NCBI GenBank assembly: GCA_963802765.1
Contig: CAWDJZ010000012.1
Coordinates: 12,851-76,850, forward strand
DNA: 64,000 nt
Origin: Gaiellasilicea sp963802765
GTDB taxonomy: Bacteria; Actinomycetota; Thermoleophilia; Gaiellales; Gaiellaceae
Direction: 5' to 3'
Part shown: positions 18,425-26,131 of the stretch, piece by piece
How the letters are laid out: each line of letters begins with the position of its first letter
Numbering within the stretch: position 1 is the stretch's first letter
Notes under the pieces: generated by a model
What the model was told of the DNA's origin: nothing
Seen by the model: only the letters and a program-made list of their open reading frames with translations
Databases searched by the model: none
Translations under genes and position numbers: made by a program

Positions 18425-18426
18425 CG

Positions 18427-18455
18427 TTGTGATGTGAGTAACTGCTTACTAGATA
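18427..18455 (+). promoter_or_regulatory. Promoter and TetR operator O2 before the efflux gene
   Basis: GTGAGTAACTGCTTAC (18434-18449) is an imperfect copy of O1 (arms GTGAGTA / TGCTTAC, same 7-2-7 geometry). It fills the 17-bp spacer between a TTGTGA -35-like element (18427-18432) and a TAGATA -10-like element (18450-18455), a position where a bound repressor would exclude RNA polymerase. Confidence 0.6.
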
Positions 18456-18477
18456 GAGAAGGAAGGAGTTGAACCCG

Positions 18478-19878
18478 ATGCAGGCCAAGACGAAGACGCT
18501 ATGGACGTTCGCGATCACCTCGGTCGCGCTCTTCATGGTCGTCCTCGACAATCTCGTCGTCTCGACGGCGTTGCCGGTGATCCGCACCGACCTCGGCGCG
18601 ACGATCGAGGAGCTCGAGTGGACGGTGAACGCGTACACGCTCACGTTCGCCGTCTTCCTCCTGACCGGCGCCGCGCTCGGCGACCGCTTCGGCCGCCGCC
18701 GCATGTTCATCCTCGGGCTCGGCCTGTTCACGGCTGCCTCCGCGGCCGCCGCGCTCGCCCCGTCGATGGAGGCGCTGATCGCCGCGCGGGCCGTGCAGGG
18801 AGTCGGCGGCGCGATCGTGATGCCGCTCACGCTGACGATCCTGTCGGCCGCGTTCCCGGCAGAGCGGCGTGGCGCTGCCCTCGGCGCCTGGTCGGGGATC
18901 GCGGGTCTCGCTGTCGCGGCCGGCCCGCTCGTCGGCGGCGCCGTCGTCGAAGGAATCGACTGGCAGTGGATCTTCTGGCTGAACGTGCCGATCGGCCTCG
19001 TGCTGCTTCCGCTGGCGCGGGCGCTCGACGAGAGCCACGGCCCCGACAAGGCGCTCGACCTGCCGGGCCTCGCGCTGGCGAGCGGCGGGCTCTTCGGGCT
19101 CGTCTGGGGCCTCGTGAACGGGAACGCGGACGGCTGGAGCAGTCCGCTGATCGTCGGCTCGCTCACGGCCGGCGCGCTGTTGCTCGCCGCGTTCGTCGCC
19201 TGGGAGGCGCGGGCGAAGGAGCCGATGCTGCCGCTGCGCTTCTTCAAGGACCGGGCGTTCTCCGCCGCGAACGGCGCCTCGCTCGCGATGTACTTCGGCA
19301 TGTTCGGCTCGATCTTCCTGCTCTCGCAGTTCTTCCAGACGGCGCAGGGCTACTCGCCGCTCGAGGCCGGGCTGCGAGTGCTGCCGTGGACGGCGATGCC
19401 GATGGTCGTCGCGCCGATCGCGGGTGCGCTCTCCGACCGGATCGGCGGCCGGCCGTTCCTCGCCGGCGGCCTTGCGCTGCAGGCGATCGGCCTCGGCTGG
19501 ATCGCGGCTGTCTCCTCGGCGGACGTCTCCTACTCGACGCTCGTCGGCCCGTTCATCGTCTCGGGTATCGGCATGGGGATGTTCTTCGCGCCCGTCGCGA
19601 ACATCGTCCTCAGCGCCGTCGGCGCCCGCGACGAGGGCAAGGCCTCAGGCGCGTCGAACGCGATCCGCGAGGTCGGCGGCGTCTTCGGTGTCGCCGTGCT
19701 CGCCTCGATCTTCGCCCGCACCGGCGGCTACGAGTCGCCGGAGGTCTTCAACGACGGCCTCGTCGCGGCGACCTGGGTCGGCGCGGCCGTCGTCGGAGCC
19801 GGCGCCCTGATCGCGCTCCTCGTGCCCGGCAAGCGGCGCGGCGACGAGGCGCGCGTGCCGGCGCTCGAGGCGGCCTAG
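18478..19878 (+). CDS. MFS drug-efflux transporter, DHA2 (14-TM) family
   Basis: ATG 18478 is preferred over TTG 18469 because GGAAGGAG (18461-18468) is spaced 9 nt from it. The product has 14 hydrophobic segments and DHA2 motifs: LDNLVVSTALPVI (motif D1), GDRFGRRRMFILGL (motif A), ARAVQGVGGAIVMPLTL (motif B) and GAWSGIAGLAVAAGPLVGG (motif C, antiporter). It exports hydrophobic or cationic compounds by proton antiport. It is controlled by the TetR protein encoded immediately upstream. Confidence 0.93.
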   Translation: MQAKTKTLWTFAITSVALFMVVLDNLVVSTALPVIRTDLGATIEELEWTVNAYTLTFAVFLLTGAALGDRFGRRRMFILGLGLFTAASAAAALAPSMEALIAARAVQGVGGAIVMPLTLTILSAAFPAERRGAALGAWSGIAGLAVAAGPLVGGAVVEGIDWQWIFWLNVPIGLVLLPLARALDESHGPDKALDLPGLALASGGLFGLVWGLVNGNADGWSSPLIVGSLTAGALLLAAFVAWEARAKEPMLPLRFFKDRAFSAANGASLAMYFGMFGSIFLLSQFFQTAQGYSPLEAGLRVLPWTAMPMVVAPIAGALSDRIGGRPFLAGGLALQAIGLGWIAAVSSADVSYSTLVGPFIVSGIGMGMFFAPVANIVLSAVGARDEGKASGASNAIREVGGVFGVAVLASIFARTGGYESPEVFNDGLVAATWVGAAVVGAGALIALLVPGKRRGDEARVPALEAA

Positions 19879-19890
19879 CCGATCGTCTCT

Positions 19891-20150
19891 CCGGGACGTG
19901 GCGGGGCCAGGACCCGTCACGTCCCGGCGGGCCATGTCGGGGCCAGGACCCCTCATGTCCTGGCGAGGCATGTCCGTTCGGGACAATCCACGCCTGCCAA
20001 GCCGTACGGCGAGGCGCGCGTGGCGCGCTCCAGGCCGCGTCGGCCATCGTCCCTCCGGGACGTGTCGGGGCCAGGACCCCTCACGTCCAAGGCCGCCATG
20101 GCGGGTCAGGGCCCGGTGCGTCCCGGAAGGCCGCAGGCCCGTGGCGGGCT
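19891..20150. repeat. Cluster of GC-rich hairpin repeats
   Basis: The 13-nt core GGGGCCAGGACCC occurs three times (19903-19915, 19939-19951, 20067-20079), each flanked by inverted arms. The first copy is nearly perfect: CCGGGACGTG (19891-19900) pairs with CACGTCCCGG (19918-19927), and the stem continues inward through CGGG/CCCG. The third copy has GGACGTG/CACGTCC arms at 20058-20064 and 20082-20088. A degenerate fourth lies near 20104-20130 and a TGTCC/GGACA hairpin at 19971-19985. They fill the space between the convergent efflux and DUF402 genes and may act as terminators or as a dispersed REP-like family. Confidence 0.75.
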
Positions 20151-20707
20151 CACACGCGGTCCCAGCCCTCGGGGAGCTGGGGGATCGGCCACGCGGGATC
20201 GGGGCGCCAATCCTCCCACCCCGTCGGAAACGGCCACTCCCGGAGGACGCGGGCTGCCTCCTCGCGCACGGCGGCCGGGTCGAGCAGGCCGACGGCCGCG
20301 GCCTGCTCCAGCTCGTCCTCGTCCTTCCAGCGGTAGCTCCCGTCGGGCCGGACGATCAGGTCGAGCTTCTCGTCGAACGTGTCGAACCCGACCGGAGTGC
20401 GCCGAAGCGGCTGCTCGAAGTTGACGTACCAGTGCTCGAGCTCGCCGTCCTCGTGCCAGAAGAGGTAGATCGAGTGCGCCCGGCCTGGGCGGGCGAGGCA
20501 GATCTGGTCGCGCTTGGTCGCTCCGGCCTCGAGCTCCCAGTCCTCGCCGGGGATGCGAAGGCCGTCGGCCGGGATCCTGTACGGCGCGCCCTTCGGGATC
20601 CAGATCGCGGCCAGCTCGGGCGACTCCTGGACGATGCGGCACGCTTGCGCGCGCCAGACCCGGCCGCGATGGACGTCGCGCCAGACCGCGTCGCTCAGCG
20701 TTCCCAC
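20150..20707 (-). CDS. DUF402 family protein (first of a tandem pair)
   Basis: GTG at 20707 overlaps the end of its paralogue by 13 nt; a longer start would only add residues read from that gene. The DUF402/FomD-like barrel is visible as IYLFWHEDGELEHWYVNFE, FDEKLDLIVRPDGSYRWKDE and DEDELEQA. Characterised relatives hydrolyse nucleoside di/triphosphates or cytidylyl phosphonates (FomD); Asp/Glu residues in the LD..V.PDG and KDEDE segments fit metal binding. The exact substrate is unknown. Confidence 0.82.
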   Translation of the reverse strand: MGTLSDAVWRDVHRGRVWRAQACRIVQESPELAAIWIPKGAPYRIPADGLRIPGEDWELEAGATKRDQICLARPGRAHSIYLFWHEDGELEHWYVNFEQPLRRTPVGFDTFDEKLDLIVRPDGSYRWKDEDELEQAAAVGLLDPAAVREEAARVLREWPFPTGWEDWRPDPAWPIPQLPEGWDRV

Positions 20708-21288
20708 CCCGTCGGCAGGTCGCCGCCTCGCCACTCCGGATCGGGTCTCCAGCCCGCCCACTGCTCATCCCACCAGCGCCGGCCGGCCTCCAGGTCGGCG
20801 GCGACGCGGGCTCCCTCCGCGCGGATCGCGGCGACCTCGGCCTCGGTCCAGCGCCCGAGCCGAACCCACTCGTCGAGCCATTCCTCGTCCTTGAAGCGCC
20901 AGGCGCCGTCCGGCTCGATCACGATGTCGAGCTCGTGATCCTGGGTGTCGATGCCGCCCGCGGTGCGCCGGAACGGCGCCTGGAGGTTGACGTACCAGCA
21001 GCGGAGCGATCGTTCCGGCCCCTGCCAGAAGAGCCAGACCGCGTGCGCCTCGCCCGGCCGCTGGAGCTGGAGGACGCCGTGGCCCCGCCAGCGATCCTTG
21101 CCGTGCCACGGGTGCCGTCCGCCGGGCCAGTCGCCGTCGGGATACGCGAGCTCGGAGTCCCCGGCGATGTAGAGCGCGAGGAGATCGTCGGTATCCGCGA
21201 CGACGATCGCGGCCTGCCCGAGCCACGGCCGGCCGAGGCAGAGCTCACGCCGGACGATCCGATCGCCTGGTTGCCAACGCTTGTCCAT
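20695..21288 (-). CDS. DUF402 family protein (second of a tandem pair)
   Basis: 197 aa from ATG 21288. It is paralogous to the downstream gene: AVWLFWQGPERSLRCWYVNLQ, HELDIVIEPDGAWRFKDEEW and a closing WRPDPEWRGGDLPTGWER that mirrors WRPDPAWPIPQLPEGWDRV of its neighbour. The two probably arose by tandem duplication and are translationally coupled. Predicted role is a metal-dependent phosphohydrolase of the FomD/Ntdp type; no substrate can be read from the context. Confidence 0.82.
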   Translation of the reverse strand: MDKRWQPGDRIVRRELCLGRPWLGQAAIVVADTDDLLALYIAGDSELAYPDGDWPGGRHPWHGKDRWRGHGVLQLQRPGEAHAVWLFWQGPERSLRCWYVNLQAPFRRTAGGIDTQDHELDIVIEPDGAWRFKDEEWLDEWVRLGRWTEAEVAAIRAEGARVAADLEAGRRWWDEQWAGWRPDPEWRGGDLPTGWER

Positions 21289-21291
21289 GCC

Positions 21292-22269
21292 TCAGCCCTT
21301 GTAGCCGAGGACGACGTCCTCGGGCCGCCGCACCAGTGCGAGGAAGCCCGTGCCGAAGGCGGCCGCGACGAGCGCGAGGGCGAGCAGCCGCTGCTCGGTC
21401 GGCGCCCGCTCGCCCTCGAGCACGAGCCAGACGAGGACGCCGACGAGGAGCCCGTTCCCCATCCGTGCGCCGAGCCCGATTGCGACCTGTTCCTCGCGCC
21501 CGGCCGGCGCCAGCAGAAGGCGGTGGAGCATCCAGGCGATCGCGGCGGCGAACGCGGCGACGAAGGGGATCAGGACGGGCTCCCCGAGAGCCACCGGCAC
21601 CAGGGCCGAACCGGCGGCGAGGCAGGCCAGGCTGACGGCGCAGGTCATTCCCTTGCCGAAGCGGAGGAGCAAGGTGGGCCGGCCGTGGAGCTCGTCGCCG
21701 GCGCGGTCGCGGAAGTCCTTCAGGACGATCCGCGCGAGGAAGAGGAAGAGCAGCGCCGCCACGAGAGCGGCGTCGGCGCCGGTCCAGTCCCGGCCCGTCG
21801 CCTCGGCACCCAGCGCGTACGGAACGGCCACATAGGCGAGCGACAGCACGATCGGCGCGAGCCACGTCCGGTACGAGAGCGCCAGGGGCCGGACCGAGTA
21901 GACGACGCCGATCGCGAGCGAGAGGGCGACGAGCCCGAAGGCGCGGGCCCCGAGCGGCGCCGCCGCGGCGAGCGCGACGACCCAGGCGAGCGCGTGCAGG
22001 CGGATCAGGTCGGCGCGGTCGGCGTCGCCGGAGACGAGCGGCCGGCCGCCGTCCCTGGGGTGGTTGACGCGGTCGATCGCCTCGTCGGCGACGTCGTTGA
22101 CGCTCGTGGCCGCGACGTAGCTCGCGGCGAGTGCGAGCGTCGCGAGGGCGAGCGGCAGCGAGACCGCGGCGAGCCCGTCCGGATGCGCGGCGCCGAGGAG
22201 GAGGAAGAGCCAGATCATCGCGGCGACGCGGTAGCGCAGCAGCCGCAGGAAGAGCCCGGCGAGGTGCAT
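21292..22269 (-). CDS. UbiA-family prenyltransferase
   Basis: ATG 22269 overlaps the stop of the upstream membrane protein (ATGA). The two Asp-rich motifs of UbiA enzymes appear as NDVADEAIDRVNHPRDG (NDxxDxxxD) and DFRDRAGDELHGRPT (second DxxxD), separated by membrane helices; about nine hydrophobic segments in all. It attaches a prenyl chain to an acceptor at the membrane. The lipid or sugar acceptor is unknown; decaprenylphosphoryl-5-phosphoribose synthase-like function is one option given the glycan context. Confidence 0.85.
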   Translation of the reverse strand: MHLAGLFLRLLRYRVAAMIWLFLLLGAAHPDGLAAVSLPLALATLALAASYVAATSVNDVADEAIDRVNHPRDGGRPLVSGDADRADLIRLHALAWVVALAAAAPLGARAFGLVALSLAIGVVYSVRPLALSYRTWLAPIVLSLAYVAVPYALGAEATGRDWTGADAALVAALLFLFLARIVLKDFRDRAGDELHGRPTLLLRFGKGMTCAVSLACLAAGSALVPVALGEPVLIPFVAAFAAAIAWMLHRLLLAPAGREEQVAIGLGARMGNGLLVGVLVWLVLEGERAPTEQRLLALALVAAAFGTGFLALVRRPEDVVLGYKG

Positions 22270-23049
22270 CACTTCGAGGTGACGACCTTCAGCGGCCAGA
22301 GGGACGTGAGCACGAGCACGTAGACGACCCAGAGCGCGTGGTAGAGCGCGAGGTAGGCGACGCCGACCCAGAAGACGGAAGCCAGCAGCGTCGCGTCGCC
22401 CACCGCCCGGGCCCGCTCCGCCGTGCTCGTGAGCGCGAGGCGGGCGAGGACGACCGCACCCGCCAGCGCGACACCGGCCACGAGCGAGGCTCCCGAGCTG
22501 AAGACAAAGCCGACGTACTCGCCGCCCGTCGAGGAGGAACATGAGCAGGAGCGCCGGGAGCAGCCCGCTCAGGAAGACCAGCACCAGCACGATCCCGACC
22601 ACGATCCAGGCGCGCTCGCCGCGCGTCCGTTGCCGCCGCTCGAGCCGACGCCTCGCGAGCCGGTACAGGATCCAGAAGGCGAGCAGGTACAACGCGGCGA
22701 TGCCGAGGGCGGTGATCACCGTGATGTCGTCCTTGCCGAGATCCGAGGTGACCTTGCCGGCCTCGCTCGCGTCGTAGAGAGCCCTGGGGCCGAGGACGAA
22801 CTTGACGAGGACGACGAGCAGGTTGTAGCCGACCGCGTACAGGGCGATCGACGCGGGCAGGCCGAGGTCGAAACGCAGCCCGGCGTAGAGCGCGATACCG
22901 GTGATCGCGGCGACGGCGGCGGCGACGCCGACGAGCGTCGACTCCGGCGGCGTCTCGCCGCCTCCTCCCGGAAGGACGAGAATCGCCCCGGCTGCGAGGA
23001 GCCCGGCGGCGACGAAGCCGAGCAGGAGCCGGAGCGGGAACGCGCGCAC
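22269..23049 (-). CDS. Polytopic membrane protein, unknown, one frameshift
   Basis: GTG 23049 (MRAFPLRLLLGFVAAGLLAAG). About seven hydrophobic segments, with a cytoplasmic basic loop RLARRRLERRQRTRGER. A +1 shift near 22528 rejoins the frame at GEYVGFVFSSGASLVAG and continues to SLWPLKVVTSK. No family recognised. The 4-nt overlap with ubiA suggests a joint function, perhaps as membrane partner of the prenyltransferase. It is divergent from the GT2 gene 43 bp away. Confidence 0.6.
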
Positions 23050-23092
23050 CGGGCGAGGGTAGAGGGGCGGTTGGACGGTAGGCTGTCGCGCC

Positions 23093-24994
23093 GTGGAGCC
23101 GGACGTCTCAGTGGTCGTCACGCTCCTGAACGAAGAGAATTCGCTCGAGGAGCTGCATCGGCGCACCGTCGCCGCCCTCGACAGCGAGCCGTTCGAGCTG
23201 ATCTTCGTCGACGACGGCTCGACCGACGGAACCTGGGCCGCGCTGGAGCGCCTGCACGCCGCCGATCCTCGCGTCCACGCCGTGCGCTTCAAGCGAAACT
23301 TCGGCCAGCACCCGGCGATGCACGCCGGCCTCTCGCGCGCGCGGGGCGAGATCGTCGTGACGATGGACGGCGACCTCCAGAACCAGCCGGAGGACATCCC
23401 GCGCCTCGTCGCGGCGGTCGAGGCGGGCGCGGACGTCGCGAGCGGGCGCCGTGCAGCCCGTAACGACTCGTGGGGGCGGACGCTTCCCTCGCGACTGATC
23501 AACGGCATGCTCCGCCGCTTCACGGGCGTCGCGATCTCAGACTTCGGCTGCGCCTTCAACGCCTACCGCCGCACCGCGGTCGAGCCGATGCTCCCGGCGA
23601 TCGGGAAGCAGAAGTTCACGAAGGCGCTGATCCTGTCCGGCGGCGCCAGCGTGGTCGAGGTGGACGTCGGTCACGCGCCGCGCGGCGGCAGCTCCCGCTA
23701 CTCGCCGCTCCGCCTGACGCGGCTGGCGCTGCACGTCCTGGCCGGGTTCTGGCCGCAGCCGATCCAGTGGATCGGGATCGCGCTCGGGGTCGTCTGCACG
23801 ACCCTCGCCACCGTGCTGGCGGTATACGGCGCCTGGTTCTGGATCGACCGCTCCAACTTCCCCGGCCCGCTCCTCGGCGGCGTTGCCGTCCTCTTCGTGC
23901 TCGGGATCCAGGGCTTCATCCTCGCGCTGGTCGGGGAGTACCTAGGCAGAATCCAGCGCGAGGTCGAAGGGCGGCCTCTCTACACGCATCTCGGAGGAGC
24001 TTTGAGCAAGCGCGTTCTGGTCACCGGCGGAGCCGGCTTCATCTCGTCGAACTTCATCCGCCACCTGCTGGCGAACACCGACCACGAGGTCGTCTCGCTC
24101 GACGCGCTGACGTACGCGGGCAACCTCGAGAACCTCGCCGACGTGATCAGCCACGAGCGGCTCTCGTTCGTGCACGGCGACATCCGCGACGCCGACCTCG
24201 TCGCCCGGATCGTCGACGGGGTCGACGTGATCGTGAACGCGGCAGCCGAGTCGCATGTCGAGAAGTCGATCGAGGAGGGCGCCTCCGAGTTCGTCACCAC
24301 CAACGTCGAGGGCACCCAGATCCTGCTCGACGCGATCCGCCGGACGCCGGTCGAGCGCTTCATCCTGATCAGCTCCAGCGAGGTCTACGGTACGGCCGAG
24401 TACGCGCCGATGGACGAGGAGCACCCGCTCAACCCGCGCTCGCCCTACGCGGCGACGAAGGCGGGCGGCGACCGGCTCGCGTACTCGTACTACGTCACCT
24501 ACGGGCTGCCGATCGTGATCGTCCGCCCGTTCAACAACTACGGCCCGCGCCAGCATCCCGAGAAGGTGATCCCGCGCTTCATCACCCAGGCGCTCACGGG
24601 GGCGCCGCTGACCGTCCACGGCGACGGGCATGCGAGCCGGGACTGGCTCTACGTCGACGACGACGCAGAGGCGATCGAGACGATCATCGAAGCCGACATC
24701 GACGCGCTCGCCGGCGAGGTCGTGAACGTGGCGACCGGCATCGACATCTCGGTGCGCGACGTCGCCGACGCGGTGCTCACGGCGGTCGGCGTCGAGGTGG
24801 AGAAGGCCTTCGTCGAGGAACGGCCAGGCCAGGTCGACCGCCACATCGGCTCGACCGACAAGCTCGAGCGGCTCACCGGCTGGCGGGCCCGGACGAGCTT
24901 CGAACGCGGGCTCGAGCAGACCGTGCAGTGGTACCGCGAGAACGAGGTGTGGTGGCGGGCACTGGCGGCGCGCGCCGGCGTCTCCTCGTCCTAG
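23093..24994 (+). CDS. GT2 glycosyltransferase read in-frame into dTDP-glucose 4,6-dehydratase-like SDR
   Basis: One open frame of 633 codons holds two proteins. Residues 1-303: GT2 of the DPM/ArnC type (VSVVVTLLNEENSLEELHRR, FVDDGSTDGTW, VVTMDGDLQNQPEDIP, then two C-terminal TM helices). Residues 304-633: RmlB-like SDR (VLVTGGAGFISSNFIRHLL, SSSEVYGTAEYAP, SPYAATKAGGDRLAYSYY with YxxxK-type site, RPFNNYGPRQHPEKVIP). The boundary carries GGAGGAG followed by TTG (24002), whose TTGA would be the GT2 stop if one upstream base were extra. I therefore think these are two coupled genes, 23093-24005 and 24002-24994, joined by an indel. Confidence 0.85.
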   Translation: MEPDVSVVVTLLNEENSLEELHRRTVAALDSEPFELIFVDDGSTDGTWAALERLHAADPRVHAVRFKRNFGQHPAMHAGLSRARGEIVVTMDGDLQNQPEDIPRLVAAVEAGADVASGRRAARNDSWGRTLPSRLINGMLRRFTGVAISDFGCAFNAYRRTAVEPMLPAIGKQKFTKALILSGGASVVEVDVGHAPRGGSSRYSPLRLTRLALHVLAGFWPQPIQWIGIALGVVCTTLATVLAVYGAWFWIDRSNFPGPLLGGVAVLFVLGIQGFILALVGEYLGRIQREVEGRPLYTHLGGALSKRVLVTGGAGFISSNFIRHLLANTDHEVVSLDALTYAGNLENLADVISHERLSFVHGDIRDADLVARIVDGVDVIVNAAAESHVEKSIEEGASEFVTTNVEGTQILLDAIRRTPVERFILISSSEVYGTAEYAPMDEEHPLNPRSPYAATKAGGDRLAYSYYVTYGLPIVIVRPFNNYGPRQHPEKVIPRFITQALTGAPLTVHGDGHASRDWLYVDDDAEAIETIIEADIDALAGEVVNVATGIDISVRDVADAVLTAVGVEVEKAFVEERPGQVDRHIGSTDKLERLTGWRARTSFERGLEQTVQWYRENEVWWRALAARAGVSSS

Positions 24995-26131
24995 GAGCGG
25001 GGCCCGCGCAGATCGGGCTCCTCCGCGCGGCGCGCGAGCGCGATCTCTATGTGATCGCCGTCGACCGCAACCCGGCGGCGGCGGGCTTCGCCTACGCGGA
25101 CAAGCGTGCGGTCGTCTCGACCGAGGACGAGCCGGCCGTCGACCGGCTCGCGCGCGCGGAGAACGTGGACGGGATCATTTCGCCCGGCTCCGACTGGCCG
25201 GTCGCCGTGGCGGCCCGCGTCGCGGAGCGGATCGGGCTGCCGCATCCGATCGACGCGGCCACGGCGGCGCTCGCAACCTCGAAGCAGAGACAGCGCGAGC
25301 GGCTCGCGGAGTGGGGCGTTGCTCAGCCGCGGATCCTCGAGGAGCCCGTCGCGCCGTGCGTGGTCAAGGCGCCGGACCGGCAGGGCCAGCGCGGGCTGAC
25401 CTTCGTGCGGACGGACGCCGAGCTGCCCGCCGCGATCGAGGCCGCGCTCGAGGCCTCCCGGAACGGCACGCTACATCGTCGAGGAGTACGTCGACGGCCC
25501 CGAGGTGACCGTCCAGGCGGTCTCCGTCGACGGCGCGTTCCACCCGCTCCTCGTCGCCGACCGGCTGACCGCCGAGCCACCTGCCTTCGGCGTCGCGCTC
25601 GCGCACGCGTGGCCTTGTGTTGAACCAACACAAGCTCCGATCGCCGCGGCCCGCGCCGCGGCCGAGGCGCTCGGCATCCGCAACGGGCCGACGTACACCC
25701 AGGTGCGGCTCGGGCCGGACGGACCGCGCGTCATCGAGCTGGCTGCGCGGCTCGGAGGCGGGCACGACGCGGAGCTCGTCGAGGCGTCGACCGGCTTCGA
25801 CCTGAACGGCGCCGCGCTCGACGCGGCGCTCGGGGAGCGCACAAGTGTTGTTCCAACACAAGGTCCTCCATCGTCCCTTCCGGGCGGCGCGTGCGTGGTC
25901 TTCCTCGTCGCGCCCGAGGGGGAGCTGCGGGCGGTCGAGGGGCGTGAGGAGGCGCACGCGGTCGAAGGGGTCCTCGACGTGCGCCTCTACCGCGAGCCCG
26001 GGCACGTCTTCGGGCCGCTGCGGCACGGCGCCGACCGCGCGGGCGCCGTGATTGCGGTCGGCGACAGCCGTGACGACGCACTCGAACGGGCGCGCCGTGC
26101 GGCGGCCGCAATACGCTTCCTCGTCGTATGA
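24949..26131 (+). CDS. ATP-grasp enzyme, cassette B, one frameshift
   Basis: GTG at 24949/24952 gives LLVLGAGPAQIGLLRAARE and VIAVDRNPAAAGFAYADK, the same pre-ATP-grasp layout as the cassette A enzyme. A +1 shift near 25470 leads into YIVEEYVDGPEVTVQAV, TYTQVRLGPDGPRVIELAARLGGG and DDALERARRAAAAI. Metal/ATP ligands are the E residues of VIELAARLGG. Two short palindromic elements are embedded in frame (25614-25634, 25840-25864). It overlaps the DegT aminotransferase by 4 nt, suggesting ligation to the amino group that enzyme installs. Confidence 0.85.
25614..25634. repeat. Intragenic palindromic element, copy 1
   Basis: Arms CTTGTGTTG and CAACACAAG (9 bp, perfect) surround AAC inside the ATP-grasp gene. 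The element reads CVEPTQAP in the protein. It shares GTGTTG-NN-CCAACACAAG with copy 2 about 230 bp downstream, in the same orientation and reading frame. Confidence 0.65.
25840..25864. repeat. Intragenic palindromic element, copy 2
   Basis: ACAAGTGTTG-TT-CCAACACAAGG: the inner arms GTGTTG/CAACAC are perfect around a short centre and the right half is identical to copy 1. It reads TSVVPTQGP in the ATP-grasp protein. The AT-rich composition stands out against the surrounding GC-rich codons. Confidence 0.6.

Noticed and set aside
19891..20150. CRISPR array
   Set aside because: Copies are unevenly spaced, individually palindromic and differ in their flanks; there are no equal-length spacers and no cas genes.
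23093..24994. A genuine bifunctional GT2-dehydratase enzyme as the main novelty
   Set aside because: The Shine-Dalgarno and TTGA at the junction fit a lost stop better than a fusion, and the same loss of stop occurs at other junctions in the window.
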